Assembly: GCA_905202605.1 (NCBI GenBank)
Contig: CAJKSU010000176.1
Span: 1 to 5,998, forward strand
Origin: an uncultured Eubacteriales bacterium
GTDB taxonomy: Bacteria > Bacillota > Clostridia > Oscillospirales > Oscillospiraceae
DNA: 5,998 bases
Direction of reading: 5' to 3'
How positions within the stretch are numbered: the stretch's first letter is position 1; the number at the start of each line of letters is the position of its first letter. Positions 1 to 5,688 of this stretch are shown piece by piece. The translations under genes and the position numbers were made by a program. Under the pieces are notes generated by a model. That model was not told the DNA's origin, ran no database searches, and saw nothing but the letters and a program-made list of their open reading frames with translations.

Positions 1-66
1 CTTTTCCCAGAATCCGAAATCACATAACATTCTGACGTTGCAGTTATCTCCCCCTCTAAATCCTAC

Positions 67-105
67 GCACCCCGGCTCCCGGTCTTTCTCCGGGTTCCGG
101 GGTGC
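67..105. terminator. GC-rich hairpin downstream of the vWA gene
   Basis: An inverted repeat has outer arms GCACCCCGG (67-75) and CCGGGGTGC (97-105), inner arms CCCGG (78-82) and CCGGG (90-94), a 2x2 internal loop and a 7-nt TCTTTCT loop. It starts about 45 nt past the vWA stop codon, where a transcript end is expected. On the minus strand no T-run follows it. On the plus strand it is followed by AATGCTTTTG, a modest T-tract, so it could equally terminate a plus-strand gene lying left of the window. The structure is plain in the sequence; its role and direction are inferred. I see no gene in 1-149. Confidence 0.5.
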
Positions 106-149
106 AATGCTTTTGTCAAAAAGGTTCGTTTTATGGAATCAGAAGCAGC

Positions 150-785
150 TTATCTTCCCCGCTTGCTCACGTCCGCGTCAATGCGCGCCTTCCAGCTGGC
201 GCTCAGGGGCTTGGACGCCCGGACGCTGCACACCGCGTCTCCGATGACCTCGTAGTTCAGTGCCGTTCCCTCGACGTCACACTTGTAATTCACCGCACGG
301 TCTGCATGGATGCCAAAGCGTGCCGCTTCCCTCGCCGCATCGATATTCGCCCCAAGGAACAGGAACTCCCAGCCGTACTGTTCCTTTTCACGCTCAATCA
401 TTTTCCGTACCGTTTCATAGTCATAACGGCGGCTGGCGTTCTCATAGCCGTCTGTTGTGATGATAAACAGCGTCTTTTCCGGCACATCCTCCCGCCGCGC
501 GTACTTATGGATATTCCCAATGTGGTGAATCGCGCCGCCGATGGCGTCCAGCAGCGCCGTACAGCCACCGGGGCAGTATTCCTTCTCCGTCATAGGTGTT
601 ACCTTAGGAAGCGGCACACGGTCATGGATCACCGCACTCTGGCTGTCAAAGAGCACCGTAGACACCACGGCCTCTCCCGCTTCCCGTTTCTGCCGTGCGA
701 TCATGGAATTGAACCCGCCGACGGTGTCCTTCTCCAGCCCCGCCATGGAGCCGCTGCAATCCAAAATAAAAACCAGTTCTGTCAT
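150..785 (-). CDS. vWA-domain protein with intact MIDAS motif
   Basis: This is a 211-residue single-domain von Willebrand factor type A protein. The MIDAS metal site is complete: D9-x-S11-x-S13 in LDCSGSM near the N-terminus, T76 in GGCTALLDA, and D112 in TTDGYENAS. Such domains bind a divalent cation and mediate protein-protein contacts. There is no signal peptide or membrane segment, so the protein is probably cytoplasmic. The start chosen is the ATG at 785, because AGGAGG lies 9 nt upstream (795-800); an in-frame ATG at 857 would add 24 residues but lies upstream of that site and has no comparable one. The C-terminal 25 residues (SWKARIDADVSKRGR end) are polar and probably unstructured. 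It is the last gene of a cluster with an ArsC/Spx-like protein and a macrodomain protein, and its ribosome binding site is buried in a long hairpin (791-844). The domain assignment is secure; the partner and process are unknown. Confidence 0.9.
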   Translation of the reverse strand: MTELVFILDCSGSMAGLEKDTVGGFNSMIARQKREAGEAVVSTVLFDSQSAVIHDRVPLPKVTPMTEKEYCPGGCTALLDAIGGAIHHIGNIHKYARREDVPEKTLFIITTDGYENASRRYDYETVRKMIEREKEQYGWEFLFLGANIDAAREAARFGIHADRAVNYKCDVEGTALNYEVIGDAVCSVRASKPLSASWKARIDADVSKRGR

Positions 786-790
786 AATAA

Positions 791-844
791 AAATCCTCCT
801 TCGTTTGATTACGCTCTCATTGTAGCGAATCCGAAGGAGGATTT
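791..844 (-). promoter_or_regulatory. Long hairpin enclosing the vWA Shine-Dalgarno; possible attenuator
   Basis: Read on the minus strand, AAATCCTCCTTCG (844-832) pairs perfectly over 13 bp with CGAAGGAGGATTT (803-791). Pairing continues inward with GATT/AATC, after an AAA bulge, and CGCT/AGCG, after a single T bulge, closing an 8-nt ACAATGAG loop. The 3' arm contains the AGGAGG of the vWA gene and runs straight into ATTTTTATTATG, so the structure resembles a Rho-independent terminator that overlaps the ribosome binding site. Any transcript reading through from the upstream ArsC/Spx-like gene would carry both arms and should translate the vWA gene poorly or terminate before it. A TACAAT -10-like hexamer lies in the loop (819-824), but I see no convincing -35. 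If used, it would start an mRNA lacking the blocking arm. The structure is seen; the function is inferred. Confidence 0.6.
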
Positions 845-864
845 GGTCGCCTGTCATGCGACAT

Positions 865-1221
865 TTATTCGGGTTTCAGGCTGCTTTCCCACTGGGCTTC
901 CCGGAAGCCAACCAGAACAAGCTCATCGGTGATCAGCAGCGGACGCTTTATCAGCATGCCATCGGTAGCAAGCAGCCGCAGCATCTCATCCTCGGTCATG
1001 CCGGGCAGCTTGTCCTTCAGCGCCATGGATTTATAAAGCTGTCCGCTGGTGTTGACGAACTTTTTCAGCGGCAGTCCGCTGCGGGAATGCCATAGCTTCA
1101 GTTCCTCATAGGTGGGGTGTTCTGCCTTGATATCCCGAAGCTCATACTTGATTTGATTGTCCTCCAGCCATTTTTTCGCTTTCTGGCAGGTGCTGCATTT
1201 GGGGTAACATAGGAAAATCAT
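865..1221 (-). CDS. ArsC/Spx-family thioredoxin-fold protein (YusI-like)
   Basis: The protein has 118 residues, the usual length of the ArsC/Spx family. The N-terminus reads CYPKCSTCQKAKKWL, with cysteines at 5, 9 and 12. C9-x-x-C12 forms the redox motif of Spx-like and YusI-like members, unlike the single catalytic cysteine of classical plasmid ArsC. Further family marks are FVNTSG (55-60), the GMLIKRP segment around R93-P94 (the RP pair of ArsC proteins) and VGFREAQW near the C-terminus. It resembles Bacillus YusI more than Spx, so transcriptional control through RNA polymerase is not indicated. Members are often annotated as arsenate reductase, but no ars genes are nearby and a thiol-redox role is as likely. 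AGGAG at 1231-1235 lies 9 nt before the ATG and inside the end of the macrodomain gene; the intergenic gap is only 4 nt, so the two genes are almost certainly co-transcribed. Confidence 0.88.
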   Translation of the reverse strand: MIFLCYPKCSTCQKAKKWLEDNQIKYELRDIKAEHPTYEELKLWHSRSGLPLKKFVNTSGQLYKSMALKDKLPGMTEDEMLRLLATDGMLIKRPLLITDELVLVGFREAQWESSLKPE

Positions 1222-1225
1222 GGTG

Positions 1226-2254
1226 TCACGCTCCTAACAAGCTCTGGTCAAAGGCGAACAGCGCCTCGTTAATCTCAAAAATATCATACTTTTTCTGCCG
1301 AATGAAATACTCCACGATCACATCAAACTTGCTGCTGTGGCTCAGCGCATAGCCTGCGCGGGCAATAAAGTCTCTGGTCTCGTCCAAATCCAGCTCCAGC
1401 GCAATGGCAAACGCAATCGCCGTGGACTTGGAGGGCTTATAGCTCGGATTGTTGCGGATCTTGGAGAACAGCTTCCGATCCACGTTGGCCTTCTTATAGA
1501 TCACGGAGTCCTTTTTGCCGCTCCGGTCAATGAGCTTCAGCAGCGTCTCCGAAAATCCTGCATCCAGATGGGTCAGCACATCATCAAGGCCGCCCACCCA
1601 GCGGGATGCCGCCATGAACCCCGGCGCTTCCCTTGTCGGACTGCACATTGGGCTGCTCTCCTGACGGAGCGGCACCTGTGCGTCGCGCTGCCGCTCAATG
1701 CGCACCTGCGGAGAATCGCTGTGCTGAGCTGCATAGTAATCGTCAATGTACTCAGCGATGTCCGCAAACAACTTGGCGCTGATCTGATAGGCCTTGCGGT
1801 CAAAAATCACAAGGAAAACGGTCATATCAATGTCCATCAGGAACGTGCTGATGGTGTCCACCGCCACACGAAGTGCCTGATCCTTGGGATATCCATAGGT
1901 GCCGGAGGAGATCAGTGGAAATGCCACCGTCTCGCAGCCATAAGCCTTTGCCAGCGCAAGGCTGTTCCGGTAGCATGATGCCAGCAGCTCCCGTTCGCCG
2001 TAATACCCGCCACGCCACACCGGGCCAACTGTATGGATCACATGCTTACAGGGCAAACGGTACGCCCCGGTGATCTTGGCATCTCCGGTCCTGCAGCCGC
2101 CCAGCGTCCGGCACTCCGCCAATAACGCCGGCCCTGCCGCACGGTGAATGCAGCCATCCACACCGCCGCCGCCCAGAAGCGACGGCTTTGCTGCATTGAC
2201 AATGGCATCCACAGGCATTTGGACAATGTCATTGCGCACGATTTCAAGCGGCAT
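1226..2254 (-). CDS. Macrodomain protein with C-terminal HTH-like domain
   Basis: The 342-residue protein has two parts. Residues 1-175 form a MacroD/YmdB-type macrodomain, which binds ADP-ribose and in many relatives removes it from proteins or from O-acetyl-ADP-ribose. Visible marks are VNAAKPSL (from 19), GGGGVDGCIHRAAG (28-41, with the catalytic-type D33 and H37), HTVGPVW (74-80) and the phosphate loop PLISSGTYGYP (113-123). The usual NAAN motif is NAAK here (K23). Residues 178-218 are a polar linker. Residues 220-342 form a separate helical domain with an HTH-like stretch (about 250-304, including VDRKLFSKIRNN and PSKSTAIAFAIALELDLDE) ending in FEINEALFAFDQSLLG; it may bind nucleic acid or a partner. 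A GGGAGG site lies about 8 nt upstream of the ATG. This is the first gene of the minus-strand cluster. The macrodomain call is secure; the C-terminal role is inferred. Confidence 0.9.
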   Translation of the reverse strand: MPLEIVRNDIVQMPVDAIVNAAKPSLLGGGGVDGCIHRAAGPALLAECRTLGGCRTGDAKITGAYRLPCKHVIHTVGPVWRGGYYGERELLASCYRNSLALAKAYGCETVAFPLISSGTYGYPKDQALRVAVDTISTFLMDIDMTVFLVIFDRKAYQISAKLFADIAEYIDDYYAAQHSDSPQVRIERQRDAQVPLRQESSPMCSPTREAPGFMAASRWVGGLDDVLTHLDAGFSETLLKLIDRSGKKDSVIYKKANVDRKLFSKIRNNPSYKPSKSTAIAFAIALELDLDETRDFIARAGYALSHSSKFDVIVEYFIRQKKYDIFEINEALFAFDQSLLGA

Positions 2255-2318
2255 ATCGTTTTCCTCCCTCTATGTTTCCATTCATATTGCGCCCTGTCAT
2301 GGGGGTGCGTTCCTGCGC

Positions 2319-2347
2319 ATCATAGCACATTTTGCCAGTAAAAGCAA
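2319..2347 (-). promoter_or_regulatory. Predicted promoter of the macrodomain cluster
   Basis: On the minus strand TATGAT (2324-2319) is preceded by TGC, giving an extended -10. TTGCTT (2347-2342) lies 17 nt upstream as a partial -35 (3 of 6 matches to TTGACA). Transcription would start near 2312 and leave a leader of about 58 nt before the macrodomain ATG. It sits back to back with the trmB promoter in a 268-nt divergent region. The assignment rests on consensus matching only. Confidence 0.5.
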
Positions 2348-2413
2348 GAAAGACGCCGAACATACTTCTCACCGCTCCATCCTGATCTGCACAAAAATAT
2401 CACCATCCTCGGC

Positions 2414-2442
2414 TTTACGTTCCCAGCGAGATTTGATATAAT
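2414..2442 (+). promoter_or_regulatory. Predicted sigma-A-type promoter of the trmB operon
   Basis: TTTACG (2414-2419) and a perfect TATAAT (2437-2442) are separated by 17 nt. Transcription would start around 2449, giving a leader of about 74 nt before the trmB ATG at 2523. No other strong promoter is visible before the response regulator or kinase, so this one probably drives all three genes. Confidence 0.7.
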
Positions 2443-2484
2443 AAGGAAAAATCCAAACGAATTGCTGAAATTCTAAAATTCCTG

Positions 2485-2505
2485 CCGACAAGCTGAATTT
2501 GTCGG
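2485..2505 (+). promoter_or_regulatory. Leader hairpin just upstream of the trmB ribosome binding site
   Basis: CCGACAA (2485-2491) and TTGTCGG (2499-2505) form a perfect 7-bp stem with a GCTGAAT loop, ending 5 nt before the AGAGG (2511-2515) of trmB. There is no T-tract, so it is not a terminator. It might stabilise the leader or influence ribosome access. An operator dyad is also possible, as the same sequence is an inverted repeat in DNA. The function is not established. Confidence 0.4.
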
Positions 2506-2522
2506 AAGAAAGAGGTTATTGT

Positions 2523-3173
2523 ATGCGAATGCGCAAAAAACCAAATTTGATTCCTCGAATGGAAGCATGCTCGGATATCTGGATCCAGAACCCAGCGGAG
2601 CTGCGGGGAAAATGGCGGGAGCTGTACCCGGAGGCGCGGGAGCTTCGGCTGGAAGTCGGCTGCGGCAAGGGCAAGTTTACCGCCGAAACCGCTGCCGCCG
2701 AGCCGGATATCCTGTTGATCGCCATGGAGCGTGTACCGGAGGCCATGGTCATGGCCATGGAGAAGGTCAAAAATATGGGGCTGCACAACGTATTCTTCAT
2801 TGGCGAGGACGTAGCCCGTGCTGCGGAGCTGTTTGCCCCCGGTGAGATCGACCTGCTCTATATCAACTTCTGCGACCCATGGCCTCATAAAAAACATGCG
2901 CCCCGCCGTCTGACCCATCAGGGTTTTCTGGAGCTGTACAAGAAGATCCTCAAGCCCGGCGCGGAAATCCACTTCAAGACGGACAATGCCACGCTGTTTG
3001 ACTTCTCTCTGGAGCAGTTTCAGCTCAGCGGCTACGCCCTGAAAAACGTCACCCACGATCTTCATAAAGACGGCCCGGTGGGTATCATGACCGGATACGA
3101 GGAAAAATTCTATGGCCTCGGCACCCCCATTTGCCGGTGTGAGGCGATATATCAGGAGGGAACCAATCCATGA
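2523..3173 (+). CDS. trmB: tRNA (guanine-N7-)-methyltransferase TrmB
   Basis: TrmB transfers a methyl group from S-adenosylmethionine to N7 of G46 in the tRNA variable loop. The 216-residue product matches the family length. Visible motifs, in order, are the SAM-binding LEVGCGKGKF (43-52), the family signature NFCDPWPHKKHAPRRLT (115-131, with D118 in the DPWP active-site motif), HFKTDN (150-155) and the C-terminal TGYEEKF (190-196), whose T-x-Y-E pattern is typical. The start at ATG 2523 is chosen because AGAGG lies 7 nt upstream; a TTG at 2499 would add eight residues but precedes this site and falls in the leader hairpin. The stop overlaps the response regulator start by four bases (ATGA), indicating one operon. 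All expected residues are present, so it is probably active. Confidence 0.95.
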   Translation: MRMRKKPNLIPRMEACSDIWIQNPAELRGKWRELYPEARELRLEVGCGKGKFTAETAAAEPDILLIAMERVPEAMVMAMEKVKNMGLHNVFFIGEDVARAAELFAPGEIDLLYINFCDPWPHKKHAPRRLTHQGFLELYKKILKPGAEIHFKTDNATLFDFSLEQFQLSGYALKNVTHDLHKDGPVGIMTGYEEKFYGLGTPICRCEAIYQEGTNP

Positions 3174-3841
3174 ACAGCAACGTAAAAATTCTCATCGCCG
3201 ATGATGAAGAACGCTGGCGGCGTCTGGTTGGCGATTTTCTGCGGAATGAGGGCTACAAAACCATTGAAGCCGCCAACGGACAGGAGGCGGTGGAGCTGAT
3301 CCGGCAGGACAACGACATCTCTCTGGCGATTCTGGATATTATGATGCCGGTCATGGACGGCATTCAGGCCTGCCAGACCATCCGCGGGTTCAGCCAGCTC
3401 CCCATTATCATGCTCACCGCAAAAAGCGATGAGGACAGTGAGGTCATGGGCTTTGTCTGCGGCGCAGACGAGTACATCTCCAAGCCCGTGAAATTCCCGG
3501 TTTTCATTGCGCGGGTCAAGGCGCTGTTAAAGCGCTCGGTATCCCTTCGTTCTCAGGTAGAGGTTGCAGGGATCTGTATTGATCCTGATGCGCACACTGT
3601 CACCATAGACGGTCAGGAGGTTGCACTGACTCCCAGAGAGTTCGAGCTTCTGCTTTATGTGGCACAGAACAAGAATATTGCGCTCTCCCGGCAGCAGATT
3701 CTCTCCGCAGTCTGGAATTTCGACTATTACGGTGACGCCCGTACCGTTGATACCCATGTAAAAAATCTGCGGATGAAGCTGGGCAGCTACGGTGCCGCAC
3801 TGAAAACCGTCCGCGGACGCGGCTATAAGCTGGAAGGCTGA
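3170..3841 (+). CDS. OmpR/PhoB-family response regulator
   Basis: This 223-residue DNA-binding response regulator should be phosphorylated by the kinase encoded next. The receiver domain (about 4-118) has the acidic pair D11-D12, the phospho-acceptor D56 in AILDIMMP, T83 in IIMLTAK and K105 in ISKPVK. The C-terminal winged helix (about 127-222) shows LTPREFELLLYVAQN, the recognition-region segment ARTVDTHVKNLRMKLG and the closing VRGRGYKLEG, all typical of OmpR-type regulators. AGGAGGG (3154-3160) lies 9 nt before the ATG, inside the end of trmB. Its stop and the kinase start share one base (TGATG), suggesting coupled translation. The overall type resembles Van/Pho-like regulators of Firmicutes, but the target genes cannot be read from this window. 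Confidence 0.95.
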   Translation: MNSNVKILIADDEERWRRLVGDFLRNEGYKTIEAANGQEAVELIRQDNDISLAILDIMMPVMDGIQACQTIRGFSQLPIIMLTAKSDEDSEVMGFVCGADEYISKPVKFPVFIARVKALLKRSVSLRSQVEVAGICIDPDAHTVTIDGQEVALTPREFELLLYVAQNKNIALSRQQILSAVWNFDYYGDARTVDTHVKNLRMKLGSYGAALKTVRGRGYKLEG

Positions 3842-5337
3842 TGAAGATGAAGCTGCGCGGCAGTCTGCGCCATAAGCTAATTCTGCTCTCCATCGCCGTT
3901 TTGGCTCTATATTATGTGCTTGTTTCGCTATTTAGTATTGTGTTTATGGAGCCGTATTACCTCCACAAGGTGGAGCAAAGTCTGGTAGATGCCTACAATA
4001 CCATCCGCAGGACGGACACCGTGGATTTATCGACCATTTCCGAGTTAGAGGAAGGAAACTTGTCCTTCGTCATCGCGGATCGTGAAACACTGGACGTAGT
4101 CTACAACAGCCAGATGTCCGACAAGTTCCTGAACGATATGGTAGCGCATATGCTGCCCTATATTCGGGATTACGCAGGCGCAACCGATACAGGCTACAAC
4201 ATCAATGCAGACGAAATGTATCAGCACACAACAGCGGGCGCAACGGTTTCACGGGAACGCCGTGTAACACTTGGCGGAGTGACAAAGAGTTATGTTCTGG
4301 ATATCTCTACCTCCTACGCTTCCATTGCGCAGGCAACCACCATTTCCGTACAATTCTCGCTGGTGGTCGGTCTGCTGGTTATGATTATGGCGGTGGTGGC
4401 GTTCTCCCGAATGTCCGCCATGGTCACAGAGCCGGTCACCCAGATTACCAATATCGCCAATCAGATCGCTCATCTGAATTTTTCTCAGAAGTGTCAATCC
4501 GATCTGGGCGGCGAGATCGGAATCATGGCAAACAGTGTCAACACCATGTCTGACGTGATGCAGGACTATATCACCCGCCTGCAGGCCGCCAATGACCAGC
4601 TCAAGGAAGATATCCGCCTCCAGCAGGAGCAGGTAGATGCCCGCAAGAACCTGGTTTCTAATCTCTCCCACGACCTGAAAACGCCCATCGGCCTGATTTC
4701 CGGTTATGCGGACGGTCTGCGCTCCGGCATGGCAAAGACCGACGCCGAGGTAAAGGAATACTGCGACGTGATCTGCGACGAATCTGACCGAATGATGTCC
4801 ATGATTCTCCGGATGATGGAACTGTTCCGGCTGGAAAGCGGCACCGTGGAAATGGTGAAGGAAGAATTTGATCTGGCAGATTTGCTCAGCTATGTTACGG
4901 AGATCTTTACCATTGAGATTGAAAAGGAGCATATAGACTTCCAGAAGGACTATAGCGACTGCCTGTACATCATGGCAGACTACTTCTCGGTGGAGCAGGT
5001 CATCACCAACTACATGCAAAACGCCGTTTCCCATATGGGCGAGGGCAAAAAACTCCAAGTGAGCGTGGAAGATAAGCCGGAATGCTATCGCGTCTGTGTC
5101 TTCAATTCTTCGCCTCCCATCCCCCCTGAGGAGCAGGGGCGCATCTGGGATAGCTTTTACCGGCTGGATAAATCCAGAGCCCGCAGCCGCCGGGAATCCG
5201 GTCTGGGTCTTAGCATTGTCCGCAGCAACATGGAACTGCTGGGCGGCGGGTACGGAGTAGAGAATGTAGACGGCGGCGTTGCGTTCTGGGCAGAGTTTCC
5301 AAAGAGCCAGGAACCTGTGCAATCTCAGCCATCCTAG
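3841..5337 (+). CDS. Membrane sensor histidine kinase
   Basis: This 498-residue kinase is the partner of the preceding regulator. In order it has a cytoplasmic basic start, TM1 (about 13-35), an extracytoplasmic sensor region of about 130 residues (36-166), TM2 (about 168-189), a HAMP linker (about 190-242), a short coiled segment, a HisKA domain with the phospho-acceptor H277 in NLSHDLKTP, and a HATPase domain with the N-box TNYMQNAVSHM (N390, N394), an FxxFYR-like WDSFYRLDKSR and the G-box ESGLGLSIV (452-460). The classical DxGxG box is replaced by VFNSSPPIPPE, a variant seen in Van-type kinases. The catalytic core ends at AFWAEFP; 12 further residues precede the stop. The TAG stop is the first three bases of a 31-nt copy of the nearby tRNA-Trp gene, so the gene's end was probably set by that event, although no domain is lost. 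The signal sensed is unknown. Confidence 0.95.
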   Translation: MKMKLRGSLRHKLILLSIAVLALYYVLVSLFSIVFMEPYYLHKVEQSLVDAYNTIRRTDTVDLSTISELEEGNLSFVIADRETLDVVYNSQMSDKFLNDMVAHMLPYIRDYAGATDTGYNINADEMYQHTTAGATVSRERRVTLGGVTKSYVLDISTSYASIAQATTISVQFSLVVGLLVMIMAVVAFSRMSAMVTEPVTQITNIANQIAHLNFSQKCQSDLGGEIGIMANSVNTMSDVMQDYITRLQAANDQLKEDIRLQQEQVDARKNLVSNLSHDLKTPIGLISGYADGLRSGMAKTDAEVKEYCDVICDESDRMMSMILRMMELFRLESGTVEMVKEEFDLADLLSYVTEIFTIEIEKEHIDFQKDYSDCLYIMADYFSVEQVITNYMQNAVSHMGEGKKLQVSVEDKPECYRVCVFNSSPPIPPEEQGRIWDSFYRLDKSRARSRRESGLGLSIVRSNMELLGGGYGVENVDGGVAFWAEFPKSQEPVQSQPS

Positions 5338-5365
5338 AGCGGCGGTCTCCAAAACCGTAGGTCCA
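5335..5365 (+). repeat. 31-nt inverted copy of the tRNA-Trp anticodon arm
   Basis: This stretch is identical, base for base, to 5717-5747 read on the opposite strand, which is the internal part of the tRNA-Trp gene. It covers the last two D-loop bases, the 3' D-stem strand, the whole anticodon arm with the CCA anticodon, the variable loop (including the G46 position) and the first two T-stem bases. The acceptor stem and T-arm are absent, so it cannot be a functional tRNA. It lies at the very end of the histidine kinase gene, giving it its TAG stop. Anticodon arms of tRNA genes are known integrase attachment sites, so a former att site is one explanation; a template switch during replication is another. 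I see no integrase here. Confidence 0.85.
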
Positions 5366-5380
5366 TGATTGTATCAAAAT

Positions 5381-5420
5381 AGAGCGCCACTGAATCCTGA
5401 TTGGGAAACAGCGGCGCTCT
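5381..5420 (+). terminator. Terminator of the trmB-response regulator-kinase operon
   Basis: AGAGCGCC (5381-5388) pairs with GGCGCTCT (5413-5420), followed inward by an A/C mismatch and CTG/CAG, around a 16-nt loop. The 3' side continues TATTGC, a weak U-tract, and the 5' side has CAAAAT, so some bidirectional activity is possible. It lies 43 nt after the kinase stop, where an operon end is expected. Confidence 0.65.
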
Positions 5421-5543
5421 TATTGCACTCTAGACAATCCCCCTCTAGAGCTACTAAAGGGGCAGCAAAAAGGGTTATAGTAAAAACAAAAACCTCCATG
5501 TTAGAATAGTGATGATTTGACAGCCACATCGCAAAGAACTAAC

Positions 5544-5643
5544 AGGAGGTAATTGACAAATGAAGAACAAAGTTAACATGTAGCGCACTCAGGTTATCGT
5601 TGTGAGCAGCATGCTATATCATAAACTGTTGCGATCTGGATAA
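5544..5643 (+). other. Seven-codon frame with strong RBS; possible gene remnant
   Basis: AGGAGG (5544-5549) lies 10 nt before an ATG (5560), followed by the frame MKNKVNM and a TAG stop at 5581-5583. If the TAG is ignored, the same frame continues RTQVIVVSSMLYHKLLRSG to a TAA at 5641-5643. The ribosome binding site is too good to be an obvious accident, and the region is AT-rich compared with its surroundings. It could be the 5' end of a decayed gene, a leader peptide or a chance match. I do not recognise the peptide, and no downstream gene on this strand follows that a leader could control. Confidence 0.3.
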
Positions 5644-5658
5644 CCGCTTGAACTATGC

Positions 5659-5688
5659 AAAAAGCATCCTGCATTCACAGGATGCTTT
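5659..5688 (-). terminator. Rho-independent terminator of the tRNA operon
   Basis: Read on the minus strand, AAAGCATCCTG (5688-5678) pairs with CAGGATGCTTT (5671-5661) in a perfect 11-bp stem around a 6-nt loop, and the 3' arm runs into a TTTTTGC tail. It begins 2 nt after the encoded CCA end of tRNA-Trp and marks the end of the tRNA transcript. Confidence 0.92.

Noticed and set aside
102..932. Long plus-strand open frame of 276 codons
   Set aside because: It lies antisense to the vWA gene, has no ribosome binding site and its translation is rich in Arg, His and Pro with no recognisable motif. The minus-strand protein has a complete MIDAS.
1337..1978. Plus-strand open frame of 213 codons opposite the macrodomain gene
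   Set aside because: The opposite strand carries clear macrodomain motifs; this frame shows none and has no good start site.
2244..2363. 39-codon minus-strand frame upstream of and slightly overlapping the macrodomain start
   Set aside because: It has only a weak ribosome binding site, and the predicted promoter -10 lies inside it, so the main transcript would not contain its start.
2499..2522. TTG start for trmB eight codons upstream
   Set aside because: It lies in the 3' arm of the leader hairpin and before the AGAGG site; ATG 2523 has proper spacing.
2415..3065. Minus-strand open frame of 216 codons opposite trmB
   Set aside because: It is a shadow of trmB, whose SAM-binding and DPWP motifs are unmistakable.
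4249..5352. Minus-strand open frame of 367 codons opposite the kinase
   Set aside because: It is antisense to the well-supported histidine kinase, has a His/Gln-rich composition typical of shadow frames, and lacks a ribosome binding site.
5335..5365. A second functional tRNA gene at the end of the kinase
   Set aside because: The acceptor stem, most of the D-arm, the T-arm and the CCA end are absent; only the 31 internal bases are present.
5517..5545. TTGACA (5517-5522) as a promoter for a small RNA or the short frame
   Set aside because: The hexamer at the right distance, TAACAG, is a poor -10. A second TTGACA at 5553-5558 also lacks a convincing -10.
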